This document shows, one piece after another, positions 25,587 to 34,491 of a DNA stretch of 64,000 nt (positions within the stretch are counted from its first letter, which is position 1; every line of letters starts with the position of its first letter). A program made the position numbers and the translations under genes. The DNA comes from Actinacidiphila sp965342175 (lineage in GTDB: Bacteria > Actinomycetota > Actinomycetes > Streptomycetales > Streptomycetaceae): positions 54,068 to 118,067 of the forward strand of contig NZ_CBDRBL010000010.1 of NCBI RefSeq assembly GCF_965342175.1, read 5' to 3'. The notes under the pieces were generated by a model. It had not been told where the DNA came from. It saw only the letters and a list, made by a program, of their open reading frames with translations, and did not search any database.

Positions 25587-25587
25587 G

Positions 25588-26904
25588 ATGGAGACCGTAC
25601 GCGACCTGCTCAACTGGCGTTCGCTCCGCTGGAAGATCGCCCTTCTCGTCACGGTGGCCTGCTGTGCCGTGGCGCTGACCGTCGGGGTGCTGGTCCACCG
25701 CAGCACACTGGCGCGGTCGATGAACGACGGCGGCGCGAAGGCCGTCGCGCAGCTCGACCGGGCCCTGGAGGACTACGGGCGGGACGGCGTTCCGCCCGTC
25801 GGGCTGGTGACGGCGCCCGACGCGGTGCCCGGGCCGCTGCTGGACGCGGTGCGCCACGCGCAGGGGCCGGGCATCCGGCACGCCACCTGGTACGAGGGTG
25901 ACGGCGGCGGGGACCATCCGCAGATGTGGGCGGCGCGGATGTACGAGGGCCGACCGGTGGCGCTGCCGACCGACATGACGTCCGACCTGCTCACCCGGCG
26001 CGCCCTCGACCGGCACATGTGGAAGTACTCCCTGGTCGTGCTGGCCGTCGTCCTCCCGTTGACGGTGCTGGCGGCGGAGCTTCCGCACCGCAGGCTGCGG
26101 CGCGTGGCGCGAACCGCGCGCCGCATCGCGGCCGGTGACCTCGCCGCGCGGACCGCAGGCGGCCACCCCGCCGGCCGTGGCGGCGACGAGATCACCGAGA
26201 TTTCCGCAACCGTGGACTCGATGGCCGACAGCCTGCTCGGGCGGCTGACGGCCGAGCAGCGCTTCACCGCCGACGTCGCCCATGAACTGCGCACCCCGCT
26301 GATGGGCCTGGTGACCGCGAGCGGGCTGCTGCCCGAGGGGGAGGCCGCCGACCTCGTCCGGGACCGGGTGGGGGTACTGCGAGCCCTGGTGGAGGAACTG
26401 CTGGAGATCTCCCGGCTGGACGCGGGCGCCGAGCGGGCCGAACTCAGGCCGGTTCCGCTGGGCGCGGTCGTCGAGGACCTGTTGGCCCGCATCGGACTGC
26501 CGACGCGGTTCGACGCGGACGGCGCCGGGTCTGTCAGCACCGACCCCCGCCGGGTCGACCGGATCGTGGCCAACCTGGTCGTCAACGCCCACCGCCACGG
26601 CGGCGCACCCGTCGAGGTCGCGGTGGCGGGCGCCACTGTGACCGTGCGGGACCACGGCCCTGGCTTCCCGCGTGAGCTGCTCGCGGACGGGCCCCAGCGG
26701 TTCCGCACCGGGGCGTCGGAGCGCGGGCGGGGCCACGGCCTGGGGTTGACCATAGCGCTCGGGCAGGCACGCGTCATCGGCGCGTCGCTGTCCTTCGCCA
26801 ACGCACCCGGCGGCGGCGCCGTCGCCACGCTCCGGCTGCCCGCGGCGCGCGGAGGCACCGCGGGGCCGCCGCGCGGCGGTGCCTGCACGCACGGGGCGGC
26901 GTGA
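25588..26904 (+). CDS. Sensor histidine kinase, CseC-like
   Basis: The product has 438 residues from ATG 25588, one base after the response regulator stop; the open frame extends upstream only inside that gene. There are two membrane helices (about residues 17-35 and 147-165), a HAMP linker, HisKA with His232 (DVAHELRTPLMGL) and HATPase motifs NLVVNAHRHG, DHGPGFP and GHGLGLTIALGQA. It forms a two-gene operon with the CseB-like regulator. The extracellular loop is short, about 110 residues. Signal unknown. Confidence 0.9.
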   Translation: METVRDLLNWRSLRWKIALLVTVACCAVALTVGVLVHRSTLARSMNDGGAKAVAQLDRALEDYGRDGVPPVGLVTAPDAVPGPLLDAVRHAQGPGIRHATWYEGDGGGDHPQMWAARMYEGRPVALPTDMTSDLLTRRALDRHMWKYSLVVLAVVLPLTVLAAELPHRRLRRVARTARRIAAGDLAARTAGGHPAGRGGDEITEISATVDSMADSLLGRLTAEQRFTADVAHELRTPLMGLVTASGLLPEGEAADLVRDRVGVLRALVEELLEISRLDAGAERAELRPVPLGAVVEDLLARIGLPTRFDADGAGSVSTDPRRVDRIVANLVVNAHRHGGAPVEVAVAGATVTVRDHGPGFPRELLADGPQRFRTGASERGRGHGLGLTIALGQARVIGASLSFANAPGGGAVATLRLPAARGGTAGPPRGGACTHGAA

Positions 26905-27057
26905 TGCGCGGCGGAGGACCGGGTGAGCGGTCGATACACGGCGGATGACCGACTGAGCGGCGGCGGAGACACAATCACCGCGGGGCCGACATCGGCGACC
27001 CCCAGGGTGGGCGGTGTGCGTGACAGCCACGCCGTTCCCCGTGGAGGTGCCCCGCTC

Positions 27058-27426
27058 ATGCGCTCAGTGTTCGACCACCCCGAGCCGGACACCGGACGTC
27101 CTCGGCGGCAGCCCGCCGTACTGACCGGGCCATGGCGCGGGTCACCCGGCCGCCGGCGGGTGCCCGTGCCGATCGCAGCCGGTGTCGTCGCCTTGGTCAC
27201 CTTGATCGTCCTGACCCTGCTGGTGATGGCCACGGCATACGGCGGGAGCCGTGGACGCGGCGGGTCCGGCAACGGCGGGTCCGGGAACGGCGGGAGCTGG
27301 CCGGCGGCCTTTCCCGTGGCCCGCATCGACCACATCCTGGTGCGCGGCATGCAACCGCGCTCGGCCTGGACCCTCCCCGCCGACGGCAGTGACCATCTGC
27401 CGGTGGCGGCAGCGATCCGCCTGTAG
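27058..27426 (+). pseudogene. Membrane-anchored remnant carrying only the tail of an endonuclease/exonuclease/phosphatase protein
   Basis: The product has 122 residues from ATG 27058 (GGAGG upstream; the frame is open back to 26923). One membrane helix (about residues 35-55) is followed by a Gly/Ser-rich repeat and then a stretch RIDHILVRG...GSDHLPVAAAIRL. The last part is the C-terminal strand of the endonuclease/exonuclease/phosphatase fold, with its catalytic Asp-His pair in SDHLP. The remaining ~200 residues of that fold are missing. I read it as an internal deletion joining an N-terminal membrane part to the end of the domain. It could still be expressed as a short membrane protein. Confidence 0.6.
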
Positions 27427-27517
27427 GGCCCGAACGTGCCAGGCTCGGGGCCGGGCCCGGGCGGGAGCCGTCCCGTCGGCCGTGGCCCCGCCACTTCCCG
27501 GCTCCGGGGACAGAACC

Positions 27518-27542
27518 TGCCTGGTAACGGTGGTACCAGGCA
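27518..27542. promoter_or_regulatory. Inverted repeat TGCCTGGTA-n7-TACCAGGCA
   Basis: Perfect 9-nt arms lie about 60 bases before the HxlR remnant. GGTA/TACC-type palindromes are common operators of HxlR and MarR-like regulators, so this may be the old autoregulatory site of the decayed gene or a live site for a homologue elsewhere. Confidence 0.5.
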
Positions 27543-27575
27543 CGTCGCCCGACCGCCTGCGGCTACGTTCGAAGG

Positions 27576-27884
27576 TTGGCCAACGGATCACCTGAGCAGA
27601 TGGGCCACCGGCCGCCGGCGCCGCCTGCGACCGCGCCCTGGAAACGTCGCGGCGTCCGAGGGCGCGCGCCGCTTCGGGAGTACCGAGCCGTCATCGCCGG
27701 TATCTCCGACCGTCTGCTCGCCCAGCGCCTGAGGGAGCTCGAGGCCGGGGGCCTCATCGAGAGATACGTCATCCCCAGCACTCCCGTGCAGGCCCGCCAC
27801 GAGCTCGCTCCCGACGGCGAGGCGCTCGTCGCCGCGCTGCAGCCGCTGGGACGTGGCATGCGCCGACCGCGCCGCTTGAGATAG
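27576..27884 (+). pseudogene. HxlR-family regulator remnant with frameshift
   Basis: The C-terminal two thirds reads as an HxlR winged helix: AVIAGISDRLLAQRLRELEAGGLIER, split here as AGISDRLLAQRLRELE and GGLIERYVIPSTPVQARHEL. The expected upstream helix (DGxRRFGEL) is found in the neighbouring frame as SEGARRFG, ending near 27676, so a 1-base deletion separates the two halves. The segment before it (RWAT...) is also degenerate. There is no ribosome binding site at either possible start. A recently decayed gene or, less likely, a sequencing error. Confidence 0.6.
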
Positions 27885-27966
27885 GTATGACCCCGTATGG
27901 ATGAATTTCGGACATTATGGTTAATAAGCATGCAAAATCTTCAGAGGTAGTGCAGAGAGGTGCCAC

Positions 27967-28182
27967 ATGACCCGAGGAGCCGAGGCAACCACCCGACCCA
28001 CTCCCCGCGCCGACGTCGACCTCGCACGTGACTGCGGTGCGTGTCTGGGCTGGGGGACGGTCGTCACCAACAATGGCCGCCACGAACTGTGCCCCGACTG
28101 CCAGGACGGCGGACTCGTCACACCAGGGCGCGTCAGGGCCGTGCGCCTGCGCCCCGGCTCCCGCTACGTCTCCCCCCGCTGA
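27967..28182 (+). CDS. Small zinc-ribbon-like protein
   Basis: The product has 71 residues; GAGAGG lies 7 bases before the ATG. Two CxxC knuckles (Cys23/Cys26 in CGAC and Cys42/Cys45 in CPDC) separated by 15 residues make a compact zinc ribbon, followed by a basic tail (RVRAVRLRPGSRY) suited to nucleic-acid contact. An AT-rich stretch at 27885-27950 is the likely promoter. A strong hairpin follows the stop. No partner gene. Function unknown; DNA or RNA binding is inferred from the charge and knuckles. Confidence 0.75.
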   Translation: MTRGAEATTRPTPRADVDLARDCGACLGWGTVVTNNGRHELCPDCQDGGLVTPGRVRAVRLRPGSRYVSPR

Positions 28183-28500
28183 CCGGTCGCCCCGCCTTCC
28201 CGCCCCCTTGTACCGGCTGCTGACCGGCCCCGCGCCATGCCCCGGCGCGGGGCCGGCGACACCCGCCCGGGCGGCCCCGCCCCGAGGGCGGATCCGGCAA
28301 GCAGGAGCGGGGCCGCACCTCCAGGGTGCGCCGGAGGCGTGCCGGGCACCCGCCGGGTGGCGACCGCTGCGGGACACGGGCTGCGCCGCGCGCCATAGAC
28401 GAAGGTATAGGTGCCGTCTCCTGCCGTGCCTCCGGTCACCCGTGGAACACAGACTTTCTGCCGAAGTACGGGCCCCAGCCCGCCCCATACCGTCGGGGAC
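28183..28500. other. Intergenic region
   Basis: This stretch of 318 bases has no gene I can support. It contains the terminator entered at 28224-28256. The right end (about 28380-28420, with GGTATAGGT) may hold the promoter for the following membrane protein and ABC genes. Confidence 0.5.
28224..28256 (+). terminator. Terminator after the zinc-ribbon gene
   Basis: A perfect 13-bp GC stem (28224-28236 with 28244-28256) has a 7-nt loop, 41 bases after the stop. Confidence 0.75.
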
Positions 28501-28770
28501 ATGAGCCACACGCGTACAGAACCCCTCTCACCCCCCTCCCTCACCCAGCGCCCCGCGCTGCTGCTCGTCGGCCTCGCCGGTGTCGCGCTCCTCCTGCTGG
28601 GCGGTGTGCCGCTCGCCGAGCGGTTCCTCGCCCACGTGGCCGTGTGGGGCGCCGCCGTGAGCGTCCCCGGACTGCCCCACCTGGTGCTCGTCGTCGCGGG
28701 CGCCGGGCTGTGCGCCCTGTTCGCACGCCGCCGCCCTGGCGCGGCCGATCCGGCCGCCCACCACCACTGA
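28501..28770 (+). CDS. Small membrane protein preceding an ABC exporter
   Basis: The product has 89 residues from ATG 28501; the frame is open to 28411. Two hydrophobic helices (about residues 19-40 and 57-74) and a His-rich C-terminus (AAHHH) are visible. Forty-one bases separate it from the ABC ATPase gene on the same strand, so it is probably in the same operon. No family recognised. It may be an accessory membrane subunit of the transporter; that is inferred only from position. Confidence 0.55.
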   Translation: MSHTRTEPLSPPSLTQRPALLLVGLAGVALLLLGGVPLAERFLAHVAVWGAAVSVPGLPHLVLVVAGAGLCALFARRRPGAADPAAHHH

Positions 28771-28811
28771 ACGACGGACTCGCACAGGAAGAGCACCCGG
28801 ACCACCACGTC

Positions 28812-29732
28812 ATGACCACATCCCCCAACGTCCCCGCCATCGAGACCGTCGGGCTGGGCAGGCGCTACCGCCGCGGATGGGCGCTGCGCGACACCTCCTT
28901 CCGCCTGCCGGCCGGCCGTGTGTGCGGTCTCGTCGGCCCCAACGGCGCGGGCAAGACCACCCTGCTGTCCCTGGCCGCCGACCTGATCACGCCGACCACC
29001 GGCACGATCACCCTGTCCGGACACCGGCCCGGCAGCGTCGAGGCCCGCCAGAGCACCGCCTTCCTCAGCCAGCAGAAGGCTCTCTACCCGCGCTTCCGCG
29101 TCAGCGAGGTCCTGCGCATGGGCGGTGAGCTCAACCCCACCTGGCACCACGAGACCGCCGAGTCCGTCATCGACGCCGGCCAGGTCCCCATGGACGCCCG
29201 GATCGGCACCCTCTCCGGCGGGCAGGCCACTCGCGTCGCCTTCGCCCTCGCCCTGGGCAAGCGCCCCCGGCTGATGCTGCTGGACGAGCCGATGGCCGAC
29301 CTCGACCCCTTGGTGCGCCACCAGATGACCGACATCCTGCAGGCGGAGGCCCGGCGCAACGGCTCGACCGTCGTCATGTCCTCGCACCTGGTCTCCGAGC
29401 TCGAGAACGCCTGCGACTACCTCGTGCTCGTCAACAACGGAACCGTGCGGCTGGCCGGCGAGGTGGACCTCCTCCTCGCCGAGCACCGGCAGCTCACCGC
29501 GCGGCCCGGGGAGAAGCTGGACCTGGAGGGCCACCAGGTCATCGCGACCTCGAACGCCGACGGCGGCAGCCTCAGCGCGCTCGTCCGGGCCCCTCACCCC
29601 TCCCCGGCCGGTTCGGAGCACCGACCCCCCACCCTCGAGGAACTCGTCCTCGGCTACCTCCGGACGCCCGACGCGCCCGCCCTCCTCACCCCCAGCGCAC
29701 AGATCACCGACGACATCGAGGTGTCCGCATGA
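28812..29732 (+). CDS. ABC transporter ATP-binding protein
   Basis: The product has 306 residues from ATG 28812. Walker A GPNGAGKTT (about residues 42-50), signature LSGGQATR, Walker B LMLLDEPMADLDP and the switch His in MSSHLVSELE are all intact, so it should hydrolyse ATP. The C-terminal ~90 residues extend beyond the nucleotide-binding domain, as in exporters of the YtrB/CcmA type. Its stop overlaps the permease start by 4 bases. No GntR (YtrA-like) regulator gene precedes it, unlike many operons of this kind. Confidence 0.92.
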   Translation: MTTSPNVPAIETVGLGRRYRRGWALRDTSFRLPAGRVCGLVGPNGAGKTTLLSLAADLITPTTGTITLSGHRPGSVEARQSTAFLSQQKALYPRFRVSEVLRMGGELNPTWHHETAESVIDAGQVPMDARIGTLSGGQATRVAFALALGKRPRLMLLDEPMADLDPLVRHQMTDILQAEARRNGSTVVMSSHLVSELENACDYLVLVNNGTVRLAGEVDLLLAEHRQLTARPGEKLDLEGHQVIATSNADGGSLSALVRAPHPSPAGSEHRPPTLEELVLGYLRTPDAPALLTPSAQITDDIEVSA

Positions 29733-30730
29733 GCACCGCGACCGTCCGTCCCCGCACCGCCGTCCGCCGCGGTCCGCGACTGCGCGGACTGATCTGGCTG
29801 GCCTGGCGGCAGAACCGCATCGCCTTCTGGACAGGACTGGCCTTCGCGGCCGCCGTCGCGGTGTACGCCCTCGTCCAGCACCACCACGTGGCCGCGGCGG
29901 TCCAGCACCTTCAGGCGTGCGAGGGCGGCGACCAGCTCACCCAGGAGTGCTCCCGCCGCATCAACACCTTCGGGAAGCAGTACCAGCGTCCGATACGGCG
30001 GCCGCTCCAGGCGATGCTGCTGCTCCCGTTCCTCTTCGGCCTCTTCCTCGGCGCTCCGCAGTTCGCGCAGGAGATGGAGTCGGGAACGTACCGCACGGTC
30101 GTCACCCAGTCGGTGACCCGCATGCGCTGGTTCGCGGCGAAGCTGGGCGTGCCGCTCGCCATGACGGTCGTCGTCAGCGGTGTCGTCGCCGCCGCCATGA
30201 CCTGGTGGTGGCACCCGGTCGCCGAGGGGATGGGCGCGGCGTTCTCCTGGTTCTGGTGGTACCCGTTCTACGGTGTGGGGCCCGTCGTGGTGGGCCTGAG
30301 CGTCCTGCTGTACCTCCTGGGGGCGACCCTCGGGCTCGTCCTGCGCCGCACCGTCCTGGCCATGGGCGCCACGCTCGCCTTCGGCGCCGGGCTGTTCGCC
30401 CTCCTCGAGGCGGTCCGGCCGCACCTGGTGCCCGTTCGTACGGTGAACGTGCAGCACGTCGCCGAGGCGCCGGTGCCCGACGGCGCCTGGGTGATCGCGT
30501 CGGGCTCGCTGTCCACGGACGGGCACCGCGTGGCACTGCCCTTCGACTGCTACGCCTACGACAACATCAAGCAGTGCCTGGCTTCCCGCGGCATCTCCGG
30601 CGGCTGGGCGGAGTACCACCCCGCGTCGCACCTGTGGCCGCTGCAGTGGACGACGACGGGCGTGTGTGTGGCGCTGGGCGCCGTGCTCGTCGCCCTGGCC
30701 GTGTGGTGGACCCGCCGCAACCCCGCCTGA
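29729..30730 (+). CDS. ABC-2-type transporter permease
   Basis: The product has 333 residues. A basic N-terminus is followed by about six membrane helices, with an extracellular-side loop containing the paired cysteines of QACEGGDQLTQEC near residues 60-75. The pattern PFLFGLFLGAPQFAQEMESGTYR is typical of ABC-2 permeases that partner CcmA-like ATPases. The ATG overlaps the ATPase stop. It forms an exporter with that ATPase; the substrate (antibiotic, lipid or peptide) is not evident. Confidence 0.88.
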   Translation: MSTATVRPRTAVRRGPRLRGLIWLAWRQNRIAFWTGLAFAAAVAVYALVQHHHVAAAVQHLQACEGGDQLTQECSRRINTFGKQYQRPIRRPLQAMLLLPFLFGLFLGAPQFAQEMESGTYRTVVTQSVTRMRWFAAKLGVPLAMTVVVSGVVAAAMTWWWHPVAEGMGAAFSWFWWYPFYGVGPVVVGLSVLLYLLGATLGLVLRRTVLAMGATLAFGAGLFALLEAVRPHLVPVRTVNVQHVAEAPVPDGAWVIASGSLSTDGHRVALPFDCYAYDNIKQCLASRGISGGWAEYHPASHLWPLQWTTTGVCVALGAVLVALAVWWTRRNPA

Positions 30731-30806
30731 CCGCGGCGGCGTGCAGGTGGGCGCGGGGCGGCGGCCTCCAGCGCGTAAGCGCTCCCACCGCTGACGCCGG
30801 TCACCG

Positions 30807-30834
30807 CCGGCACACCGATGCCTCGGTGTGCCGG
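30807..30834. terminator. Bidirectional terminator hairpin
   Basis: A perfect 12-bp stem, CCGGCACACCGA (30807-30818) with TCGGTGTGCCGG (30823-30834), has a TGCC loop, between the convergent permease and TPP-enzyme genes. Confidence 0.8.
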
Positions 30835-30853
30835 AGGTCGGCGCCGGTCGGAC

Positions 30854-32662
30854 TCACTCCTCGCCGTGCCCGTGGCGTCCCCGCCCGGGAAGCATCTCCT
30901 GGACCTTCGCCTTGAAGCCCTGCCGGATCATGGCGGCGCGGTCGGAGTCCCCCTTGAGCATGGAGGCGCTCGCCGCCTCGATCTGGTCGAGCGTGGCGTG
31001 CGGCGGGATCGGCGGGACCGCGGGGTCGGTGCGGAAGTCCAGGACGAAGGGCCGGTCCGCGGCCAGCGCCCGCCGCCACGAGTCCTCGACCTCGTCGGGT
31101 TTCTCCACGCGCAGGCCGTCCAGGCCGATGGAGCGGGCGAAGTCCGCGTAAGGGACGTCGGGCAGGTCCTGTGAGGGCAGGAACTGCGGAGCGCCGGACA
31201 GGGCGCGCATTTCCCAGGTCACCTGGTTGAGGTCGCCGTTGTTGAGGACGGCGACGACCAGTCGCGGATCAGTCCAGTCGCGGTAGTACTTGGCGGCGGT
31301 GATGAGTTCGGCCATCCCGTTCATCTGCATCGCGCCGTCGCCGACCAGGGCGATCGCCGGCCGGTCGGGATGGGCGAACTTCGCGCCGATCACGTACGGC
31401 ACTCCGGGCCCCATGGTGGCGAGCGTGCCGGACAGCGAACCGCGCATGCCGCCGCGCATCCGCAGGTGCCGGGCGTACCAGTTGGCCGCGGAACCGGAGT
31501 CGGCGGCCAGGATGACGTCCTCGGGCAGGAGGGCGTCCAGAGCGTGCACCACGAACTCGGGGTTGACGGGCTCCGCCGCCACGCCGGCCCGCCGTTCCAT
31601 GACCTCCCACCAGCGGGCCGTGTCCTTCTCGATCTTCTTCCGCCAACTGCCGTGCTTCTTGCGCTCCAGCCGCGGCAGCAGCCGCGTCAGCGTCGCCTTG
31701 GCGTCGCCGACCAGATTCACCTCGAACGGGTAGCGCAGCCCCACCATGAACGGGTCGACGTCGATCTGCACCGCGCGGGCCGTGCCGAACTCCGGCAGGA
31801 ACTGCGTGTAGGGGAAGCTGGAGCCGAGGACCAGCAGGGTGTCGCAGTCCCGCATCAGCTCGTAGCTGGGCCGTGTGCCGAGCAGCCCGATCGCCCCCGT
31901 GGCATAGGGCAGTTCGTCGGAGAGGACGTCCTTGCCGAGCAGTGCCTTCGCCACTCCGGCGGCGAGCGTGTCGGCCAGCCGCTCCACCTCCGGCCGCGCG
32001 CCGCGCGCGCCCTGGCCGATCAGTATCGCCACCTTCTCGCCCGCGTTGAGGACCTCGGCCGCCCGGTCGAGGTCGGCGTCGTCGGGCACAGGGGCGGAGG
32101 AGGACATGCCGAGGCTGGAGGGCACCATCTTGAACGCGTGCTCGGGCGGGGAGTAGTCGAGTTCCTGGACGTCGGCCGGGATGATCACGGCGGTGACGGT
32201 GCGGCGCGCGGCCGCCACCCGCAGGGCACGGTCGATGACGTTGGGCAGCTGCTCGGGGACGGTCACCATCTCGACGTACTCCGAGGCGACGTCCTTGAAC
32301 AGGCTCAGCAGGTCCACTTCCTGCTGGTAGGAGCCGCCCATGGCACTGCGGTCGGTCTGCCCGACGATCGCCACCACCGGCACGTGGTCGAGTTTTGCGT
32401 CGTACAGCCCGTTGAGCAGGTGGATGGCGCCGGGGCCGGAGGTGGCCGCGCAGACGCCGACCCGGCCGGAGAACTTGGCGTAGCCGACCGCCTCGAAGGC
32501 GGCCATCTCCTCGTGGCGGGCCTGCACGAACCGGGGCCTGTCCTCGGCCCGTCCCCAGGCGGCGAGCAGTCCGTTGATTCCGTCGCCCGGATACGCGAAG
32601 ACATGCTCGACCCCCCATTCCCGCAGCCGCCGCAGAACATGGTCGGACACTTTGCCGGACAT
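30854..32662 (-). CDS. Thiamine pyrophosphate-dependent enzyme (pyruvate oxidase/acetolactate synthase-like)
   Basis: The product has 602 residues from ATG 32662, chosen for AAAGGCGGA upstream and because the family starts at VSDHVLRRLREWGV. The N-terminal pyrimidine-binding domain carries catalytic Glu51 (ARHEEMAAF). The central domain follows, and the C-terminal pyrophosphate-binding domain has the GDG...N metal motif (VGDGAMQMNGMAEL ... LNNGDLN). It resembles PoxB-type oxidases and uncharacterised TPP-requiring proteins more than biosynthetic acetolactate synthase, and no small regulatory subunit gene is adjacent. It probably decarboxylates pyruvate or another 2-oxo acid. Divergent from a zinc alcohol dehydrogenase gene with 294 bases between. 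Confidence 0.88.
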   Translation of the reverse strand: MSGKVSDHVLRRLREWGVEHVFAYPGDGINGLLAAWGRAEDRPRFVQARHEEMAAFEAVGYAKFSGRVGVCAATSGPGAIHLLNGLYDAKLDHVPVVAIVGQTDRSAMGGSYQQEVDLLSLFKDVASEYVEMVTVPEQLPNVIDRALRVAAARRTVTAVIIPADVQELDYSPPEHAFKMVPSSLGMSSSAPVPDDADLDRAAEVLNAGEKVAILIGQGARGARPEVERLADTLAAGVAKALLGKDVLSDELPYATGAIGLLGTRPSYELMRDCDTLLVLGSSFPYTQFLPEFGTARAVQIDVDPFMVGLRYPFEVNLVGDAKATLTRLLPRLERKKHGSWRKKIEKDTARWWEVMERRAGVAAEPVNPEFVVHALDALLPEDVILAADSGSAANWYARHLRMRGGMRGSLSGTLATMGPGVPYVIGAKFAHPDRPAIALVGDGAMQMNGMAELITAAKYYRDWTDPRLVVAVLNNGDLNQVTWEMRALSGAPQFLPSQDLPDVPYADFARSIGLDGLRVEKPDEVEDSWRRALAADRPFVLDFRTDPAVPPIPPHATLDQIEAASASMLKGDSDRAAMIRQGFKAKVQEMLPGRGRHGHGEE

Positions 32663-32956
32663 GGGGATCCGCCTTTCTGTCGGCTTCGGCTCTCTGCCGG
32701 CGCCGCCGGCGGGCGTTCCGGCCGGGGACAGACGGCCCGCGTCCGTACGCCTGCCTGCTCGCCGTGCCGGGCGCCGCAAGGCGGGCCCGCGACACTCCGC
32801 TTCGGCGCCCCCTTCACGCGTGCCCCGCGCGCCCGGTCTCTAACGCCTGCGGCGGCTTGATCGCCCGCCCCATTCGGCGGGCGCGCGGTTCACCGGCGGC
32901 CCCATGGGTACCCGATGGTCCTGCCGTGAAAAGACGAGCGCAAGGAAGTGATCGAC

Positions 32957-34147
32957 ATGCGGGCCACCGTGTGGCACGGCAAGCGCGACGTACGCGTCGA
33001 GACCGTGCCCGACCCCCGGATCGAGGAGCCGACCGACGCGCTGGTGCGCATCACGTCGACCGGCCTGTGCGGTTCGGACCTGCACCTCTACGAGGTCCTC
33101 GCGCCGTTCATGACGCCCGGCGACATCCTCGGGCACGAACCCATGGGCGTGGTCGAGGAAACCGGCGCGGAGGTGGACGGCCTCCGGCCGGGCGACCGCG
33201 TCGTGGTGCCGTTCCAGATCGCCTGCGGCACCTGCTACATGTGCCGTCAAGGGCTGCCCACGCAGTGCGAGACCACCCAGGTCACCGAGTACGGGTGCGG
33301 CGCGCGGCTCTTCGGCTACACCAAGCTGTACGGACGCGTCCCCGGCGCCCAGGCCGAGTACCTGCGTGTTCCGCAGGCCCAGTTCGGGCCGATCAAGGTG
33401 CCGGACGGACCGGCCGACGACCGCTTCGTCTACCTCTCCGACGTCCTTCCCACCGCCTGGCAGGCGGTGAAGTACGCGGACTTCCCCGAGGGCGGCAGTG
33501 TGGCCGTCCTGGGCCTGGGGCCGATCGGGGACATGTGCTGCCGCGTCGCCCGCCACCTGGGCGCGGGCAAGGTCATCGGCATCGACTTCGTACCGGAACG
33601 GCTGACCCGGGCGCGCCACGACGGGGCGCAGGTCTTCAGCCTCGACGAGTACGAGGACCAGGAAGAGCTCGTCAAGGCCGTCCGGGACGCCACCGACGGC
33701 CGCGGCCCGGACGCCGTCATCGACGCCGTGGGCACCGAGGCTCACGGCAGCCCCCTGGGCAAGGCCGTCCAGCAGTCCGCCGGGCTGCTCCCGCGTCCGT
33801 GGGCGGCCAAGCTGATGCAGAGCGTCGGCGTCGACCGCCTCGGGGCGCTGCACCTGGCCATCGAGCTGGTCCGGCGCGGCGGCACGATCTCGGTCAGCGG
33901 CGTCTACGGCGGCATGACCGACCCGCTGCCGATGCTCACGCTCTTCGACAAGCAGATCCAGCTGCGTATGGGGCAGGCGAACGTCCGCAGGTGGACCGAC
34001 GAGATCCTCCCCCTGCTCACCGACGAGGACCCTCTGGGCGTGGACGGCTTCGCCACGCACCACGTCCCGCTGGAGGAGGCCCCGCAGGCCTACGACATGT
34101 TCCAGAAGAAGGCGGACGGCGCCGTCAAGGTCCTGATGGTGCCATGA
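32957..34147 (+). CDS. Zinc-dependent alcohol dehydrogenase, formaldehyde dehydrogenase-like
   Basis: The product has 396 residues from ATG 32957 (GGAAG 8 bases upstream); an in-frame GTG at 32948 is an alternative. Catalytic zinc ligands are Cys38 (LCGSD) and His60-Glu61 (GHEP). The structural zinc site is Cys90, Cys93, Cys96 and Cys104, and the NAD motif is VLGLGPIGDM. The long insert and VIDAVGTEAHG pattern match glutathione-independent formaldehyde dehydrogenase-like members. It oxidises alcohols or aldehydes with NAD. Its stop overlaps the start of a small downstream frame. The divergent TPP enzyme suggests a shared stress or aldehyde metabolism role, but that is inference. Confidence 0.9.
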   Translation: MRATVWHGKRDVRVETVPDPRIEEPTDALVRITSTGLCGSDLHLYEVLAPFMTPGDILGHEPMGVVEETGAEVDGLRPGDRVVVPFQIACGTCYMCRQGLPTQCETTQVTEYGCGARLFGYTKLYGRVPGAQAEYLRVPQAQFGPIKVPDGPADDRFVYLSDVLPTAWQAVKYADFPEGGSVAVLGLGPIGDMCCRVARHLGAGKVIGIDFVPERLTRARHDGAQVFSLDEYEDQEELVKAVRDATDGRGPDAVIDAVGTEAHGSPLGKAVQQSAGLLPRPWAAKLMQSVGVDRLGALHLAIELVRRGGTISVSGVYGGMTDPLPMLTLFDKQIQLRMGQANVRRWTDEILPLLTDEDPLGVDGFATHHVPLEEAPQAYDMFQKKADGAVKVLMVP

Positions 34148-34470
34148 CGTCCGCGTCGCCCGGGCGGCGCGCCAAGGGGCGCGGCCGGGGCCCGTCACCC
34201 GTATGTCCCATCAAGGCGGTGGCCACGGTGCCGATATCGCGGGAGTGCGCTGAGGATCTCCGTGACGAGACGGCCCGAGTCCCGCGTCCACGGGAGACGT
34301 CGCCCGTGGACGCCCAGCCCGACCCGCGATCGCCGTGGGAGCGCGGAGTGGACGAGGGCGACGTGCTGTGTCTCGTCGTACGGGAGCTGTGCTCCCGCGG
34401 TCTGCTCGCGCTGAGACTACCGGGCACGGGGGCGGCGGCGGCCGACCATCCCTCAGCGCCCGCGCGGTGA
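34144..34470 (+). CDS. Hypothetical small protein coupled to the alcohol dehydrogenase gene
   Basis: A frame of 108 codons whose ATG overlaps the dehydrogenase stop (ATGA at 34144-34147). The first ~40 residues are basic and low in information; the second half (DVLCLVVRELCSRGLLALRLPG) looks like a genuine helical segment. A shorter form could start at GTG 34228. No family is recognised and no ribosome binding site is needed if translation is coupled. Existence is uncertain. Confidence 0.4.
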   Translation: MTSASPGRRAKGRGRGPSPVCPIKAVATVPISRECAEDLRDETARVPRPRETSPVDAQPDPRSPWERGVDEGDVLCLVVRELCSRGLLALRLPGTGAAAADHPSAPAR

Positions 34471-34481
34471 CCGGCGCGGGC
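34458..34481. terminator. Hairpin between convergent genes
   Basis: GCCCGCGC (34458-34465) pairs with GCGCGGGC (34474-34481) over an 8-nt loop. It overlaps the end of the hypothetical frame and precedes the CDGSH gene stop at 34492. Confidence 0.55.
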
Positions 34482-34491
34482 TGCCCCGGGG

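Noticed and set aside
28812..30730. ABC pair considered as an antibiotic self-resistance exporter of a biosynthetic cluster
   Set aside because: No biosynthetic genes or specific regulator lie beside it; only a generic exporter can be supported.
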